A stretch of DNA of 64,000 bases from Erigeron canadensis. Lineage: Eukaryota; Streptophyta; Magnoliopsida; Asterales; Asteraceae. Each line of letters opens with the position of its first letter. Positions within the stretch are counted from its first letter, which is position 1. This document shows positions 1-13,544 of the stretch, piece after piece. The position numbers and the translations under genes are program-made. The stretch covers positions 9,221,765 through 9,285,764 of the forward strand of contig NC_057767.1 of assembly GCF_010389155.1 (NCBI RefSeq). Reading direction: 5' to 3'. The notes under the pieces were generated by a model. The model made no database searches and was not told where the DNA came from. It saw only the letters and a program-made list of their open reading frames with translations.

Positions 1-2131
1 TTGCAAAACTTAAAGGTGAACATGCAATACACTTCGAAATGTGCAAGTAAACAAATTAATTTAATCAACAATTTCACCAAAAAAAAAGTCATAAAAACAA
101 CCACATACAAACACATGATGATATCACCTAACTCAACAAGTTAAAAAAAAGTAGACCACATTTATCGTTATTGTTATAATTTATAAATAGCAAATGCCGG
201 ACCAAAGTCATAGTGGTAAATGAAACTTTTTCATTAACCGTACTCGGACATAGACGAGGTAACAATCGTAACATTTGTAATGGGATAAGACTTATTTGTA
301 TCATAAGTTTTGGGTTCAAATCTCATAAAAGAATTCTTTTTTAAAAAATATTGGCCGAGTTTACTGAATTGAAAATTTGGTGTTGGAATATGCTCGGGTG
401 GTATACACGGAACTTCAATGGTCCATTACTGATCCAAACTAGTCTTTTTAAGAAAATTTTAATTTTAATTTTAATTTTAATTTTAATTTTTTTTTATTTT
501 TTATATTTTATTTTTAATTAATCATGTAAAGTAAGGGACTAAACTTGTAAAGTACTATCAAAGTGAATGTTATAACCAAAATATGCTGTCTCATAACTCG
601 CATGATTTGTCACTGCTATTTAACGTAAAGGTACATTCATTTGCCATTTTTTATAGATAGATAATCATCCATTAGATTCAACTTAGGTACGTACACTACA
701 TACATATTGCCTCTTTTTTTTTTTCCTTCTTTCTTTTTATTGGTGATATACACATTTTATGTAATTGTTGTTATATTGATTAATAAGAATATGAAATTGT
801 AGATCATATGTGATTCATATGATCAAATTACTTACGTGATTATATTTGTATATATGTGCCTATAGTAGTTTTCAATCAATATTTGATCTTAGTAATGTTG
901 CTATCGTTGTTGTTCTTCGTGTAATTTACATGCTATGAGAAATGTAGAATGATTTACGAGCATTCAAATGTGAATAATGTACATAAAACGTCGATGTTAT
1001 GGATGGTAAATTAAAAAGGGATTTGTATGTGCATTTTGAGAAACAGAGAATTTGAGCAAGTGCAGTATAGCTTAGAAGGTGATCATTTTAATTAAGCACA
1101 TGTAATTGAAGAAATTTGTTTTTGATTTGTCATCTATATTTTCCAGGAAATTGAGATATGTGTTTTTCATCTCTAGAAAGCCCTCAAACCTTTTGAAAAC
1201 GTGTAGTATTATTTTATCATTTTTGTAGAGAGTATGAGTTTTTGGAAAGGAAAAGAATTTGAAAATGGACTTTTCTCACGTCTATGAAATTTTTTATTCA
1301 AATCTAATTTGATCATGTCTTCTGTTTCTCGAATTTTCTTTGAAAGTGTTACTCCTCAATTGCTCAATTTTTCTACAACTGAACGCACCCTAAATTGTTC
1401 TGACACTTATATAAATTATGATTTTGTTTTACAACTTGTCACAGTTACATAAATTTAAACTTTGTGATACTGGCAAAGGGAGACCGTCAATGGCTTGTAG
1501 AAGTTTATATTGTGATATTAATTAATTTCTTGTTGGAAGAGTTAATATGATGTAGATGGTTTGATTTTACTAGTGTAATTAATAAGAAAACATTCAGTCT
1601 AAATTAGCCTGCTTACACTATACTTGCTCTATAATTAGTCAACATACTCTAAATGTTAATTAATATGATCGGTATTATTTTGGAGAAGGCTTTATTCGTG
1701 TGATAAGTTGCCATATATTTCTTCTTATTTCTTTACCAACCATTTACTGGTTTTCTGCCAATTTGAAGCCAAAACATATATTTTGTGAGTTTTAGAAGCT
1801 GTCTAACTGAATTGAGTGATAGTTCGAGTTTTCTGATATACATATACCGATATAATAGTCAGTTTAAACACAACTAAGGTGTTTCAGCCTCTAGTCAGTC
1901 ATCCATATTTGATGGGTGCAATTTCAACGATAGGGAGTAGGGACAGTTGACAGCTGAATCTGATTTTTCCTTCAGAACACCGATGATTTGTTGGTATTCT
2001 TTTAGTTCACTAAACCTTGTTGAATCTTTTTCTTAGCAGGAAAAGGGTGTTATCAATCTTCTCAGATACGGTCACTTTTGTTAAATTTGGATATATAAGA
2101 TCATTGTATTACCGAAAAATATTTGGGGAAG
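1..2131. other. Intergenic region upstream of the acyltransferase gene
   Basis: I see no coding sequence here. The stretch is AT-rich and holds a short TTTTAA-type microsatellite at about 457-490. The part next to the gene (about 1900-2131) should contain the promoter and 5' UTR of the + strand acyltransferase, and a pyrimidine-rich tract ending in AG near 2037 could be a 5' UTR splice acceptor. I could not fix a TATA box or transcription start with confidence. Confidence 0.5.
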
Positions 2132-3731
2132 ATGGATGTTGATGGACCAAAGAATTACGCTTTGACTCTTCCAATGGCTATAAGGGGGATTGTATGTATG
2201 GTGGTTTATGTATTGACTTCCTTCATGTATTTGATATATTTAGCCCCCTTTGCAGCAGTTTTTCTCCGTCTATTTAGCATACATTATAGTAGGAAGTTAA
2301 CATCTTTCTTTCTCGGTCTTTGGCTAGCTATGTGGCCTTTCTTATTTGAAAAGATCAACAAAACTAAGGTTGTGTTTTCTGGAGAAAGTGTTCCACAAAG
2401 GGAGCGTGTTTTACTTATTGCTAATCATAAAACGGAAGTTGACTGGATGTATCTTTGGGATCTTGCACTAAGAAAGGGATCCTTAGGAAGTATCAAGTAT
2501 GTTCTTAAGAGCAGCTTGATGAAATTGCCACTTTGGGGCTGGGGATTTCATATTTTGGAGTTCATTTCAGTTGAAAGAAAGTGGAAAGTAGATGAAATTA
2601 TGATGCGAAAGACACTGATGACTTTTACCAATCCAATAGATGAGTTGTGGCTTGCTCTTTTTCCCGAAGGAACTGATTTTACGTAATGCCTATATACTCA
2701 TCTCATCTTTTTCTTCATTTATATATATGTTCAGCTGGTCGGGTAAAGGGGTTCAGGTTAAATGTTTAGTGCCGTTGGGAAGAAACGTTTTATGTCCATT
2801 TTCATCACCATAAGGGGGCAGAAACATCTTATAATCTGTTATATCTCAAAGGAAAAACTAGTTCCTGATGCAAATCAGCTCATTCATAAGTGAATGGGTT
2901 GAAATTGTCGTCTTTAGTATCTAGATACAACCGACTGTATCTTCTACCATTTTTTGCTTTTGATTAACAATAAACGGTTTTCTCTTCAAACGCAGAGAAC
3001 AAAAGTGCGTAAAAAGCCAGAAATTTGCTGCTGAAAATGGGTTACCTATTCTAAAGAATGTGTTGCTTCCCAAATCAAGAGGCTTCCATGCTTGTTTGGA
3101 AATACTAAGGGGATCTTTGGATGCAGGTCATACATTCTCTTGTCATATTCCCCAACATAATTATCTTTATAAAACACCTTACATATCTATACACTCCACA
3201 TTTTTACATTTTTACATTTCTCTTTCGTTTCATTTCTCTGTATTTCTCCCTAATAATAGACTTGTTAAGTAATATAAGTTTGTTTCAGTGTATGACGTGA
3301 CAATAGCATACAAGAACCGGTGTCCCACTTTCTTGGATAACGTTTTTGGCATAGAACCAACAGAAGTTCATGTCCATGTTCGTCGCATCCCGCTAGACGA
3401 TATCCCATCTTCACAAACTGAGTGCAATTCTTGGCTATTAAATACATTTCATCTCAAGGATCAGTTACTTTCAGATTTTATTACAACGGGTCATTTTCCA
3501 AATGAAGGAACAGAAACCGAGCTCTCGACTATAAAATGCTTGGCCAGGTGCTTGGCAGTTTTAGCCGTCACATGTGTATCAACATATGCTACATTTTATT
3601 TATCTTTTGGGTTCAAAATCTATGTTGGCTTAGCTTGTGCATACTTGACTTTAGCTACAAACTTTGGTTTTCATCCCTCACCGGTTCTTGACTATGCGAA
3701 AATGTTATTATCTCCAAAGAAGTCGATTTAG
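2132..3731 (+). CDS. 1-acyl-sn-glycerol-3-phosphate acyltransferase, LPAT4/5 type (3 exons)
   Basis: Predicted lysophosphatidate acyltransferase, which adds an acyl chain at sn-2 of lysophosphatidic acid to make phosphatidic acid in ER glycerolipid synthesis. Exons are 2132-2682, 2996-3126 and 3289-3731; they total 1125 nt, close in phase, and give 374 aa. The acyltransferase box NHKTEVD (residues 98-104, HX4D) and the FPEGT box (177-181) are both intact. A hydrophobic N-terminal segment (about 15-50) and a hydrophobic C-terminal stretch fit an ER membrane protein. I start at the ATG at 2132; the in-frame TTG nine bases upstream is not a plausible plant start. The sequence resembles the Arabidopsis LPAT4/LPAT5 clade more than the plastid or LPAT2/3 clades; which of the two it matches is not decidable here. 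It ends about 1.2 kb from a convergent gene. Nothing looks broken. Confidence 0.93.
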
Positions 3732-4973
3732 GGGAAATGAACCTGTTCTGTACAGAATAAGTTTATATATGTTGAATTATGTTACATTTTATACTATAGA
3801 ATGTTGTTAAATTCTAAATAATTTTAGGTGTTTTTATAATCATGCGTATGCTTGTCAATTGTAGGCTTATAGCTGGATATAGAAGTTATGGGGAAAAAAT
3901 GGGCTATTTATGAAAATGGATCGATTTGGGTTAGTTTGTACCCAAGACAAAACTTTATGGTTTTCTATAAGATAAACCGTTCCAGTTAGAGTCAGGACTT
4001 TTGGCTTTTTGGTTCGGTCCGTTCGGTACTACCCACCCAGTCGTCTAGCTTTGTTAGAGTAAGTTTGTTTTTACAATCCTATGCAAGTGTGAGTCTATGG
4101 ACAAAATGTAACCATATGAAAGCTAGCTATACAGTTATACTAAAGGGCCTTGCACCAAAAAATTTACTTCATGCATTCATGTGTCACTAGATTTATATAG
4201 AACATGGTGTAAAATTGTTCTTATGGTGTATGAAGTTAATTTTCATGGTGTAAAAATCACCTACAAAAACATTTGTGACAAATGGTACAATAAGAACCAA
4301 CGAAGATCTAGTAGACGAAAATACTTTTACAAATCAACATTTAGTAACCGTAGCGATTAGATCACGCAGAAAGGAATTAAGCAACACCATGCATTTGAGC
4401 TATAAATTAGTCAAACTTTAACCAATATCAGAATACTAATTCAAAACATATACTCAAGTAGACTTGAGCTGAGCTCTTAAAAGAACAAGACTTCGTTATG
4501 AAACTTCAAGTATAATGCAAGTAAACACGGCTCTAGTCAGCTTATACACTAATACTAAGTCTAAGATCTTTGATGGGGCTCGTCTAATTGAGCATGTTTC
4601 TGACCATTTATAAGTGATAATCGAGCCGAGCTCAAACATGAACCACAAGACAACACCATCACAGACTAGCAAGTAGATTTTCATAACATTCCCTTTTTCT
4701 TTTAATCTTTTCCATATAATCCATACACTTCTCTACATTTTAAGGGATTTCACCAATTATAAAAATCCCCATCCCAAAAAATCTAAATAACTCTTGGGTT
4801 AGGGTAAAACAAACCCTAAAACTAAAGTCATTCGCACTTCGTGCTATGACCATTTCACTAAAATTATACACTAAACCTCAAAAAACTACAGCCCGAATGT
4901 CACAATTAAACTCGGGGTTAAAAACTACCTATGATTTACATGAATTATCTGTTAATACAAATGATGGGCGGCT
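3732..4973. other. Convergent intergenic spacer
   Basis: This lies between the 3' ends of the acyltransferase (+) and the leishmanolysin-like gene (-) and should contain both 3' UTRs. A/T-rich polyadenylation-like sequence follows 3732. At about 4440-4640 there are GAGCTC/CGAGCCGAGC-type words typical of degraded plant MITEs, but no terminal repeats I could define. I see no gene here. Confidence 0.5.
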
Positions 4974-7900
4974 TCAAAACCATGATTCCATTTCACCCCA
5001 ACCTGTGCATAAGCCCTCGCCCTCTCCTTCACCTTCACCACTAAAAAGGGTTTGATCCGAGCAATCCAATGAAGCCCCACACGCCATATTATACGCTTGG
5101 CATGCCGAGTGACACACTCTTAATCTGTTATCGCCGTGTTTTTCACATTTTTGTATTGATATCTGTTCGGTTCAAAAATAGTTGCAAGTTAGCAGCGTAA
5201 CAACTTTACCATCTTGTGAACGGAACATTACTAAAAGGGCATACAAGAATGTACAGTAAACGGACAATGGGGTCATGGTGATAAACTAAGCTTATAGCAG
5301 AGGCCCTTTAAGCCTTGATTTGAAAGTACATTCCTTAAATGGAAATTGACTGAAAATATGTTCTTGCTATTTATGAAAAAGGAAACTTACCCAACATGCT
5401 AATCGTTTGGCAGCTTTATCGCAATTTCTGCCTCTGAATATGTTGAAAATTTTTCTAGGACCAGTTGGGTATAAACGGTGGTAATTTGGCATGACTACAA
5501 CTTCCTCGAGCTGCTGTAATATACTTGATTCACTCGGTGCACAATGTTGCCCATCAACATCATTCATTAAAACGTCATTACAAATGGAAAGACTATCCAG
5601 AAGGGTTGAAGTATTTCGACAGGTGTAGCCCGCATAGTCGGAGCACCGGAATTCACAAACACCGTTATCACAAACCCCACCATGAAGACTGCATTGTTCA
5701 TCGCACACAGCTGCATACAATCAAAAATCATATTTATTCAAAGTTGGTAATATTCAAATCATGTGTAAACCATATAATCACCATACTCACCGGTTGAGCA
5801 ATCAATCCCAGTGTATCCATTTGCACATTCACAGAGTCCATTCTTTAGGCACTTCCCATTTGAGCTACAATTGTTAGGGCAGGATCCTGGAACAAGTCTT
5901 TTATAAATAATGTTCCAACCATGAAACATCATAACAAAAATAAAAAGGAAAAGGGATACTTACGTTTGCTACAATCATGGCCATCAAACCCGATAAAACA
6001 GTGACATTTTCCATCAACACAATCACCATTAGAGTTACACAACTTTGGGCACTGACCAGTTGTTAAAACAGGATCTACACTACAAAGTTCATGATATGCC
6101 GGGCAGATAAGTTCACCTGCAGTTTAATTATTTGGCCAAAAATAAAATGAAAAATTTGATGCAATAAGAATATAGAATTGGACAAAGATACAGTTAACTT
6201 TTAGGTCAAAAGGAGTGAAATTTTGCTTTAAAATATTACCGTTGAAACCAGGAAATTGGACTGGGCCACCAGCTTCAGGACATACTTTCCAAATGCCATC
6301 AACAGCAACCTGGAAATATGATATCAAAATCTACATTTCATAAATTCAATAACGGTGGCAAAACGGGAAAAGGTAATAGCCCAAGCCTTTTGATGGTCAA
6401 AATTGCAACCTTTTGAATTTGATTACAAAACTAAATTAGTAAATTAATTATACAGCTTTTCTAGATAAAAAAAAAAAACTCCATGGCATTGGAAGCATTT
6501 GAAGTCTCAAAAACACATTAGGCGGCTTTTGACTAGTTCCATCATATGAAAGGGTTGAAACTTTCAACTCTAAATTTGAGTAAGAAAAAGATTATCCATG
6601 CAATTTTAGCTTATAAATAATTCAACAGGAAGCTCAATAACACACCTCCAATGTATTGTTTATACATCTTCGTTGATAACAGCCATTTCCTTGAGATATA
6701 GAACCCCGAACAAAGCCATTTCTTACTAACGAAGAGGCCATACACCTTCAACAACAAAAAAAATTAAAACCATTATCTTAAATAAATTTCTCCAACTAAC
6801 ATATACTACTTGAACGGTCTTGAAATTAAATCTCACCTGGAGTTACTTCCACGCACTTCACCTAACATTCTATCTGGTTCTCGTGCACTGTTAGTGTCTA
6901 TACATGAACCATCAGAATAAGCTACCAAATAAGTGCAGTAATCAGCCAACGGTGACTGCCCACCTGCAATAACCATATTAGAATATTAAAATCTCTATTA
7001 GCAATTGTAGACAAAACTATTACAATTTCTCAAACACACGAAGCAAACTGGGGTATTTTGAAAATTCGAATTAAGATCAATTATAATTCTAAAAATCTTA
7101 ACATTTAAAACATAATTATTTTCATTATAATGGCCACAAATTATTAATGGGAAAATCGAAATTACTTATTTGCCTCTCCTTTGTACTCACATTTAAAAGA
7201 AATTACTTATTTACCTCTCCTTATATATAAATTTCATAATATATATAAGAATTGTCCCATTTGATTGACATTCTGGTAGATAATCATAAATTTGTAAAAC
7301 GAATAGTTGACTAATTCGGCATTTACATTATAAATTTCAAACTCACGTTCCTAAATCAGATTAAAAATATCTTATACACTCACCTTTGTTAGCCTGCGAG
7401 AAATAACGGGCCCACTGCGGAAGGTCAGCACTATAATTTACAATTGGGCAATAACCCTCAGCCTCCCGATTATATGTACATCCCGTTAATTGTGTTGTGT
7501 TGCAATGATATGCACCTTTCCAAAGGTTACAAGGAGCAGTGACAAAATCTGTCCCTTGGTTACGGCCCCAATCAAGGCGGTCTGCCATACTATAATTAGC
7601 TTGATACCAACCACTATCCTCCAGTAAAGCTAATGTCATTTTTGAAACTACTGATCGTGTATCAACGGACCCCGTCATAATTTCATTCATTAAAAGCCTC
7701 TTCTCCCAGTGGGATCCTGATGCATGTTTGGACTATTTAATAATGGTAGGACGATACCTGATACTCATATTAGAACCAAAACAGTTCAGACCTGCTAAAC
7801 ATTTTAATTAAGTGATTACCAACCTGATGTTCCGCGACCTCCACCATCTTCTAATTCTAGCCCGGTAAAGTTATCGGAGAATGTCTGCAAAGAAGAACTT

Positions 7901-10900
7901 ATTCAATGCTTCATTGATTTGACTTATTTGTTCTGAACTTGATAGTTTGTATGAAGAAGAAATCATTAAGCAAACTTCTAAAATAAGATATAAAAACTTC
8001 TAATCCAAATTGAGAGGGGTAACGGTTCAAATTGGGTTTGGGTGCAAACAAGGACTTCTTCCAACTTTTCTTCCAAAACAATTGGACTTTTACTAAAATG
8101 TCAAAGAAAGGCACTACATATTACTCCTAGTATATTTTGTTAAAATAATCTTAACAAACTTAGTAAAATGATGTAGGAGATTTAACACATTCAAAGACAC
8201 TTTGGGCAACTTTCAACCTTTTGACTCTATTGGCAATTTATTTCTAAATACCATTTAACATTAATGATCAAACATAACCTAACTCAGACCATTCACAAGT
8301 AGATGATTCAAAACTACCACCTCTATTATAGTATTATCTACCAATACAGCACAAGGAAGAATAGGAAATAAATTGTACCCCATAATGATATCGTGAATGC
8401 ATGACAACACGCGGCAAAACCACACGCGTTACTGTCCTCCCTAACTTTTCATCCATTACCTGTTCAGTAACCTGTAGGTAGAACAAAATAATCATGGCTT
8501 AAAGTTTTTTCCGTGGTTAACATGTTGGTTGAGAGTGCAAATCATGAATCAAATTTTAGTTAATTTGGACGTTATCAACCTAAAATACAGCATAAAATCA
8601 AGGCTTACAAAACAAGTCACCCAGATAAGCTATTTAAAAATCATAGCCAAGAAAGAAATCGGACTTGTAAAAATAGTATTTACCTGACTACGCCGCCTTT
8701 TTCTCTCATCTCTAAAATGTGTGAAAGCATGAGGATCAAAACCAAGAACATGCATCACCTGGCAACATGAGTTTATTAAAAACTTTTTCAGCAAACATCT
8801 CATATTATTTTGAACGCTTACACAACACTCACTTCATGTATGAGCGTAGCTGAGAGTAATGTTTCTGCTACTGCAGTCAAGTGACGAGGGGCAACATTTA
8901 CATGTCCTACAAAATGCAAATACACATATACAATAAGGTAAATACTTATGTTACATACGTCACAATACATTTAACAAAAAAAAATAGATATGCCACATTG
9001 GGTAGAAAATTAGTGAAACAGAATAGTTTCATATAGGTAGGGGGTGGATCTAAAAAAAATGCTTCTTTAAAATATACTGCAAAAGTGTACTTATCCCAAT
9101 AGCAATGAAAATTTTTCGACATCATGATTTAACCAGCCTGGGGTTAGAGGCTAAACGTAACCTGATTCAACCCATTTTATGTAAATGGGTCGACGTTGCT
9201 ATCTCTACAAGACATAAGATAGAATTACCAGCAATTGCACGACCCCATTGATCACGTTCACATGCTACCGCCCATGCTAGTGTATTGCCAGTGGTGGGCC
9301 TTGTAGTCACTAAAAGAACCAAATCCGCGTCAGCAACACCCTCTGTGAAGAAGAAACAAAATATGTCATCTTTTTAATCACACAAGATGGCAATTTCAAC
9401 CCTACTACTAATGAATAGGTTAACTTCAGTGGCATTCCATCTGAAACCGGTCACTGTCTTTTTTAGCTGAAAAAGGTTAAAAGCCACCAAGAGTGTGTTT
9501 CTGCCTAGAAACTCCTACATTGTCTTATAAAATATTATTGCAATAACATTAGTTTCGTAATCATACCTAAGGCATTTCTAATTGAAAGTAACTTACGAGA
9601 CAAAATGTCGACCCGACCCATCCTATCTCTACGGAATACAAAAAAAAACATTAAAAACTGAACTGATTTTGATCTACTAAGACATAAGTCATAATGATGT
9701 ACCTTCTACATATTCACGAGGAAGCTGAACACCACCATCTTGTCCACAAGCAGAGTACCCACTTAACCTCAAGTTTCCTCTTACACGTTCAACAGACAAA
9801 GCTCTTTTAAACCAGTCTGCAGTCTGCCCGAGAGCCTAATCTCTCATAATATAAGACAAAAAACAATGATTAACATAACACACATATAATCACCACCAAT
9901 AGCCAAATCCACAGGTGAAAAATCAAAACTTGAGATATACCCTTCGAAGACGATGCCTTTTATCCTCCTTGGCTATATCATCTGAAGTGCAGTTGTACCA
10001 ACAGTCACCAAGAACTGGTGGAGTACAAGAGGGTGTACCCAAATTAGAAGCTGCGGGTGGTTCACCTAACTGGAAATAAAATAACCCAAATAATCAAGGA
10101 ATATTTATTATAGCTAATCAAACATTTAACAAACCGTTTGTTCAACAGAACTTACTTTGACTATATCGCCAACGTTTCTACAATCTCTAGCAGGTGAATG
10201 ACCAACAGCATCATAGTTTAAATAAATTCTGATGGGTTGTTTCGAATTCTTTGAAAAGCTTGAAACTTTTTGAGTTTCCAATAACGCCCTTCCCTTGCGG
10301 TAAAGAGGCTCTGGTTCACTAGCTTGATAAATTTGTGGGGTTACCGAATAGACCTTGTTTCCGGGTTTCTTTCTTCTTTGTTCAATTATCTCATCATGAA
10401 TACAAGAATGTGATGCAATATGTTTATTTCCATTTTCTCCTTCTCTCCATGGCAATTGATTATCATCATTTTTTGCTTGACCAATGTCGAAAAATCCGAA
10501 CACTAACAGAATCTGAAAAACAAAATAGTCAACTCATTCAATCATTTCAGCTTAAATAAACAAAAAGAGAAGTACATCAAGTACAAACTTAACTCAAGTA
10601 AAACTGCAACTTTTATAATATCATTTTACTTATCTAGATCTCTAAACTACAAAACCAAGATAACCCATCCCAAAAAGTTTATCGCCTGGTTAAGCCATGT
10701 ACGTCGTGCACATTTGACTCAACGACTCGCCCTACCCGGGTAACCTAAACCAGGAAAAGCCTCATCCGTTAACCCGCCTCAAAATTCATTGCAAATTAAC
10801 AAACTTTTCACTAATTTCTAACTTATGTCACTTCACACCCTAATATCCTAAAAAAAAAAGACTATACTTAGCTTGTTAAAATTAGCAAAACCCTAATCTT

Positions 10901-11218
10901 TATTTTTTTTTCCATAAAGAGCAAATGCAACTAAAAATTACATACAACAATAAGTACTTAAATACAATTAAAGCTTCAATTTGTTCCAATAGAAAAATTT
11001 ACCCAAATATTACTCACAATTATGAACAGTTCCACTATATATTTCAAAGCTTCAATCTTTTTCAAAAACTTAAACAAAAAATAAACACCAAAATATAGTT
11101 TTCAGAAACAGTAATGAAAAGACAAATATAAACAAAAAACAAACAATCAAAAATCAAAAAAATTTACCTGTATAAGTAATAGCTGAATACACCATTTCCT
11201 ACTAATCTTGAACTCCAT
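4974..11218 (-). CDS. Leishmanolysin-like zinc metalloprotease (peptidase M8) with EGF-like modules, 17 exons
   Basis: Secretory or membrane-associated zinc protease of the plant leishmanolysin-like family. Exons in transcript order (high to low): 11168-11218, 10156-10512, 9941-10069, 9703-9835, 9229-9342, 8833-8906, 8684-8758, 8379-8471, 7824-7884, 7384-7716, 6837-6963, 6646-6745, 6240-6309, 5964-6116, 5791-5886, 5391-5710, 4974-5162. They total 2475 nt with consistent phases, giving 824 aa. The N-terminus has a basic stretch followed by a hydrophobic core (about residues 10-25), a signal peptide or anchor. The catalytic HEVMH motif is at 285-289, and a later His at about 365 (GSHWEKR) fits the third zinc ligand, followed by a Met-turn-like MNEIMTGS. 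Three Cys-rich EGF-like repeats occupy about 580-690, and a Cys-rich tail ends with a short GE repeat. The plant substrate is unknown. Length is close to the Arabidopsis homologue as I remember it. No lesions seen. Confidence 0.93.
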
Positions 11219-11698
11219 TAAATATATAAATTATATTTTCTCCGGCGAGCTTTCCGGCGAAACCCAGATCGGAAAACTAATTATTAACAAACCCCACAAA
11301 TTTTCTGGCATTATTTTCAAAAACCCAAAATGTGTTTTTCTTATAATATTATAAAAAAATTATAATTTATAATTTATATAAATTTCCCAACATAATAAAT
11401 TCAAAATCTTTGTTAAATTCCCGTTAGCTGTAAACAGTAGACTGATTCTTTGTGGGAATTTGGTTTCTTTGCCGGCTTTATATAATTAATTTGATTTTTG
11501 ATAAAATCAATTGATAAAAATCAGTGTGTTTTAAGAGTTTAATGTGTGTGTTTGTTTGTGTGTGTTTTTTTAATATGTGTTGTGTGGATTTTTATGGAGG
11601 ATGTGAGGGAAAGGAGAGTGGGTGTGGGTGGAGCAGGAAGCCAGGAAAATAAAAAATAGGGAAAGAAATACTATGCAGTGTTCTTATATATATGTTTA
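11219..11698 (-). promoter_or_regulatory. Probable promoter and 5' UTR region of the leishmanolysin-like gene
   Basis: This is the 480 bp directly upstream of the start codon on the - strand. It contains AT-rich blocks at 11340-11400, a GT-rich simple stretch at about 11541-11580 and a purine-rich tract at 11590-11660. A Helitron begins at 11699, so proximal promoter sequence is short or merges with the element. I could not assign a TATA box or start site with confidence. Confidence 0.35.
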
Positions 11699-12121
11699 GT
11701 AGCTTATTAAGCCGGGTTTAGCCCGGGCATATTGATAAAAGTTTTATAAAAATTACCTTCGTCATTGAAGTTGCAGTAGTCTAACGGTACTCTCAACCTT
11801 GAAATAATATACCTTATAATTAACTTATTAACCCGCATAATATGCAAATAATTTAAAATTCTATTATGACAAAATTATTGAAATAATTACCATGTATATA
11901 TTATTAGAGTTTTTAAAAGAAAATAAAATTTTTTTTAAAGAAAAACATCCTTAAATAACAAAAATAAAAATGTAATAAATTTTAAAAGGAAAGTTTTTAT
12001 GACATCATAAATAAATAAAGTTAAAAAGAACAAAACTTTAAGAATAAATTTAAAAATGACAAATAAGCTATTTATATAAATTAGTGATGTCATAACAATT
12101 TCCTTTTATTTAGTATAGAGA
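11699..12121 (-). mobile_element. Non-autonomous Helitron (423 bp)
   Basis: Read on the - strand, the element starts with TCTCTATACTA at 12121, preceded by a host A. It ends at 11699 after a GC-rich hairpin (CCCGGGCTAAACCCGG region, 11713-11730) with CTAC followed by a host T. The expected end is CTAG|T, so one terminal base has changed. A related, opposite-orientation copy at about 46222-46677 retains CTAG. There is no target-site duplication, as expected for A|T insertion, and no coding capacity. Confidence 0.75.
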
Positions 12122-12171
12122 TGTTTATATTTTTGGAAAAGTCTTGATCTTAATCTTAATCTCAATCTTAA

Positions 12172-13538
12172 TCTTAATATATACTATAGGACAGTTGAAC
12201 TAATGACTTATTAATCAATTAAATCGCTCAATTTCATCAAATTGACTCTCACTTATGTCATTCTCTATCAATTAAAAATTCTAATAATCATTATCCAAAT
12301 ATATTATTATATTAGTTATTATTTTAATTTGTAGAAAAAGTCTCATCAATTTACATTTTTTTGTTTTCCATCAATAATTTACATTTTTTTTGCCCTGAAT
12401 AATTAATTTATATTTATTTTTAACCATCAACTTAAGAAGTTTTTAATACTTATTTTTAACTATCAATGTTAGAATATATTTTTTGTAGAACGACAACATT
12501 TATATATTTAATTTTTTTAAATTACAATTGTCACTCAAATCAAGAGTCCTAATTATTATCAAAGAATATGAAAACAATCACAATTCTTATCTAATTATCA
12601 TAAGACAGGTGATTGAAAATAAACATATTCGTGTTATGGTCCGCATCATGTTTGTTTCTGTTATATGTTAGTCGATGAAAGTTATATCAATGAAAAGTAT
12701 ATATATAACTCAATCAATTCATATATGTTCTATCAAGTGTTATATAACACAAAGAAAAATATTTAGGTCAAAGTTGAAATAAAAAGACTCATAAAGTCAA
12801 ACTAGGACAATTAATATGGAACGGATGGAGTATTAGATTAGATTTTTATACAACATCCTTATCCTAAACATTTTATGAATCACAAAACATAGGACGATCA
12901 CAGAATAAAACACAATTTACAACAGAGAGTTACTTGAATACTAAATCGAAGTTAATATGAACTCCATTCAAGATTCATTTTATCTCTCAATCAAAAAGAT
13001 ACATAAAATTAACCATTTTTATTTATTAGGTTTGCGTATTAATGTTTAAAGTTACAACTGTTACTAAAATTAAGAGTCCTAATTGTTATCAAAGAATATG
13101 AAAAAATCCTAATCTTATCTAATTATCATAAGACAGGTGATTGAAAATAAACTTATTCGTGTTATGGTCCGCATCATGATCAAATACATATAGTTGAATG
13201 TCAAGTACAAGATCACAAGTATTTTTATATTTTAATTATTAATTATCTTTCATAATAATATCACATTTTGAGTACCACTGGTTTCAAAAAATTTTATAAT
13301 AAGGAAATTATTGTATCATGTGTCTTGTGCAATGACTACGACAAACAATCCATTAATATGTATTAGCTAATAATGACAGTGACGAACCTGTGATTATCGT
13401 ACTACAACTTGCAAAGTATAACATTTATAACCGTATATCTTCAAAATTATAAGGTTTTATGAATTAAATGTATGAAGATCTAATATTGATAATATCGTAA
13501 AGCCCGTATCCAGTGTTGGACACAGGTCTAAAATCTAT
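12172..13538 (+). mobile_element. Non-autonomous Helitron (about 1.37 kb), rearranged copy
   Basis: The 5' end TCTTAATATATACTAT follows a host A within a short ATCTTA microsatellite. The 3' end has an imperfect hairpin (about 13500-13527) and terminates CTAT before T, where the sister copy at 17347-18198 has CTAG. The terminal and much internal sequence is the reverse complement of that copy. It is longer than its sister because a segment is duplicated and extra sequence of about 400 bp lies between the duplicates. No coding capacity. Confidence 0.72.
12519..13178 (+). repeat. Separated direct duplication inside the Helitron
   Basis: A block at about 12519-12650 recurs at about 13049-13178 with few differences, both ending in the same GTCCGCATCATG sequence. 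The spacer between them (12651-13048) is not seen in the opposite-strand sister copy. This suggests recombination between two family members or an insertion accompanied by duplication. Confidence 0.75.
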
Positions 13539-13544
13539 TGTAGC

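Noticed and set aside
4846..5055. Plus-strand ORF of 69 codons
   Set aside because: It is antisense to the last exon of the metalloprotease, whose frame, splice acceptor and Cys pattern are convincing.
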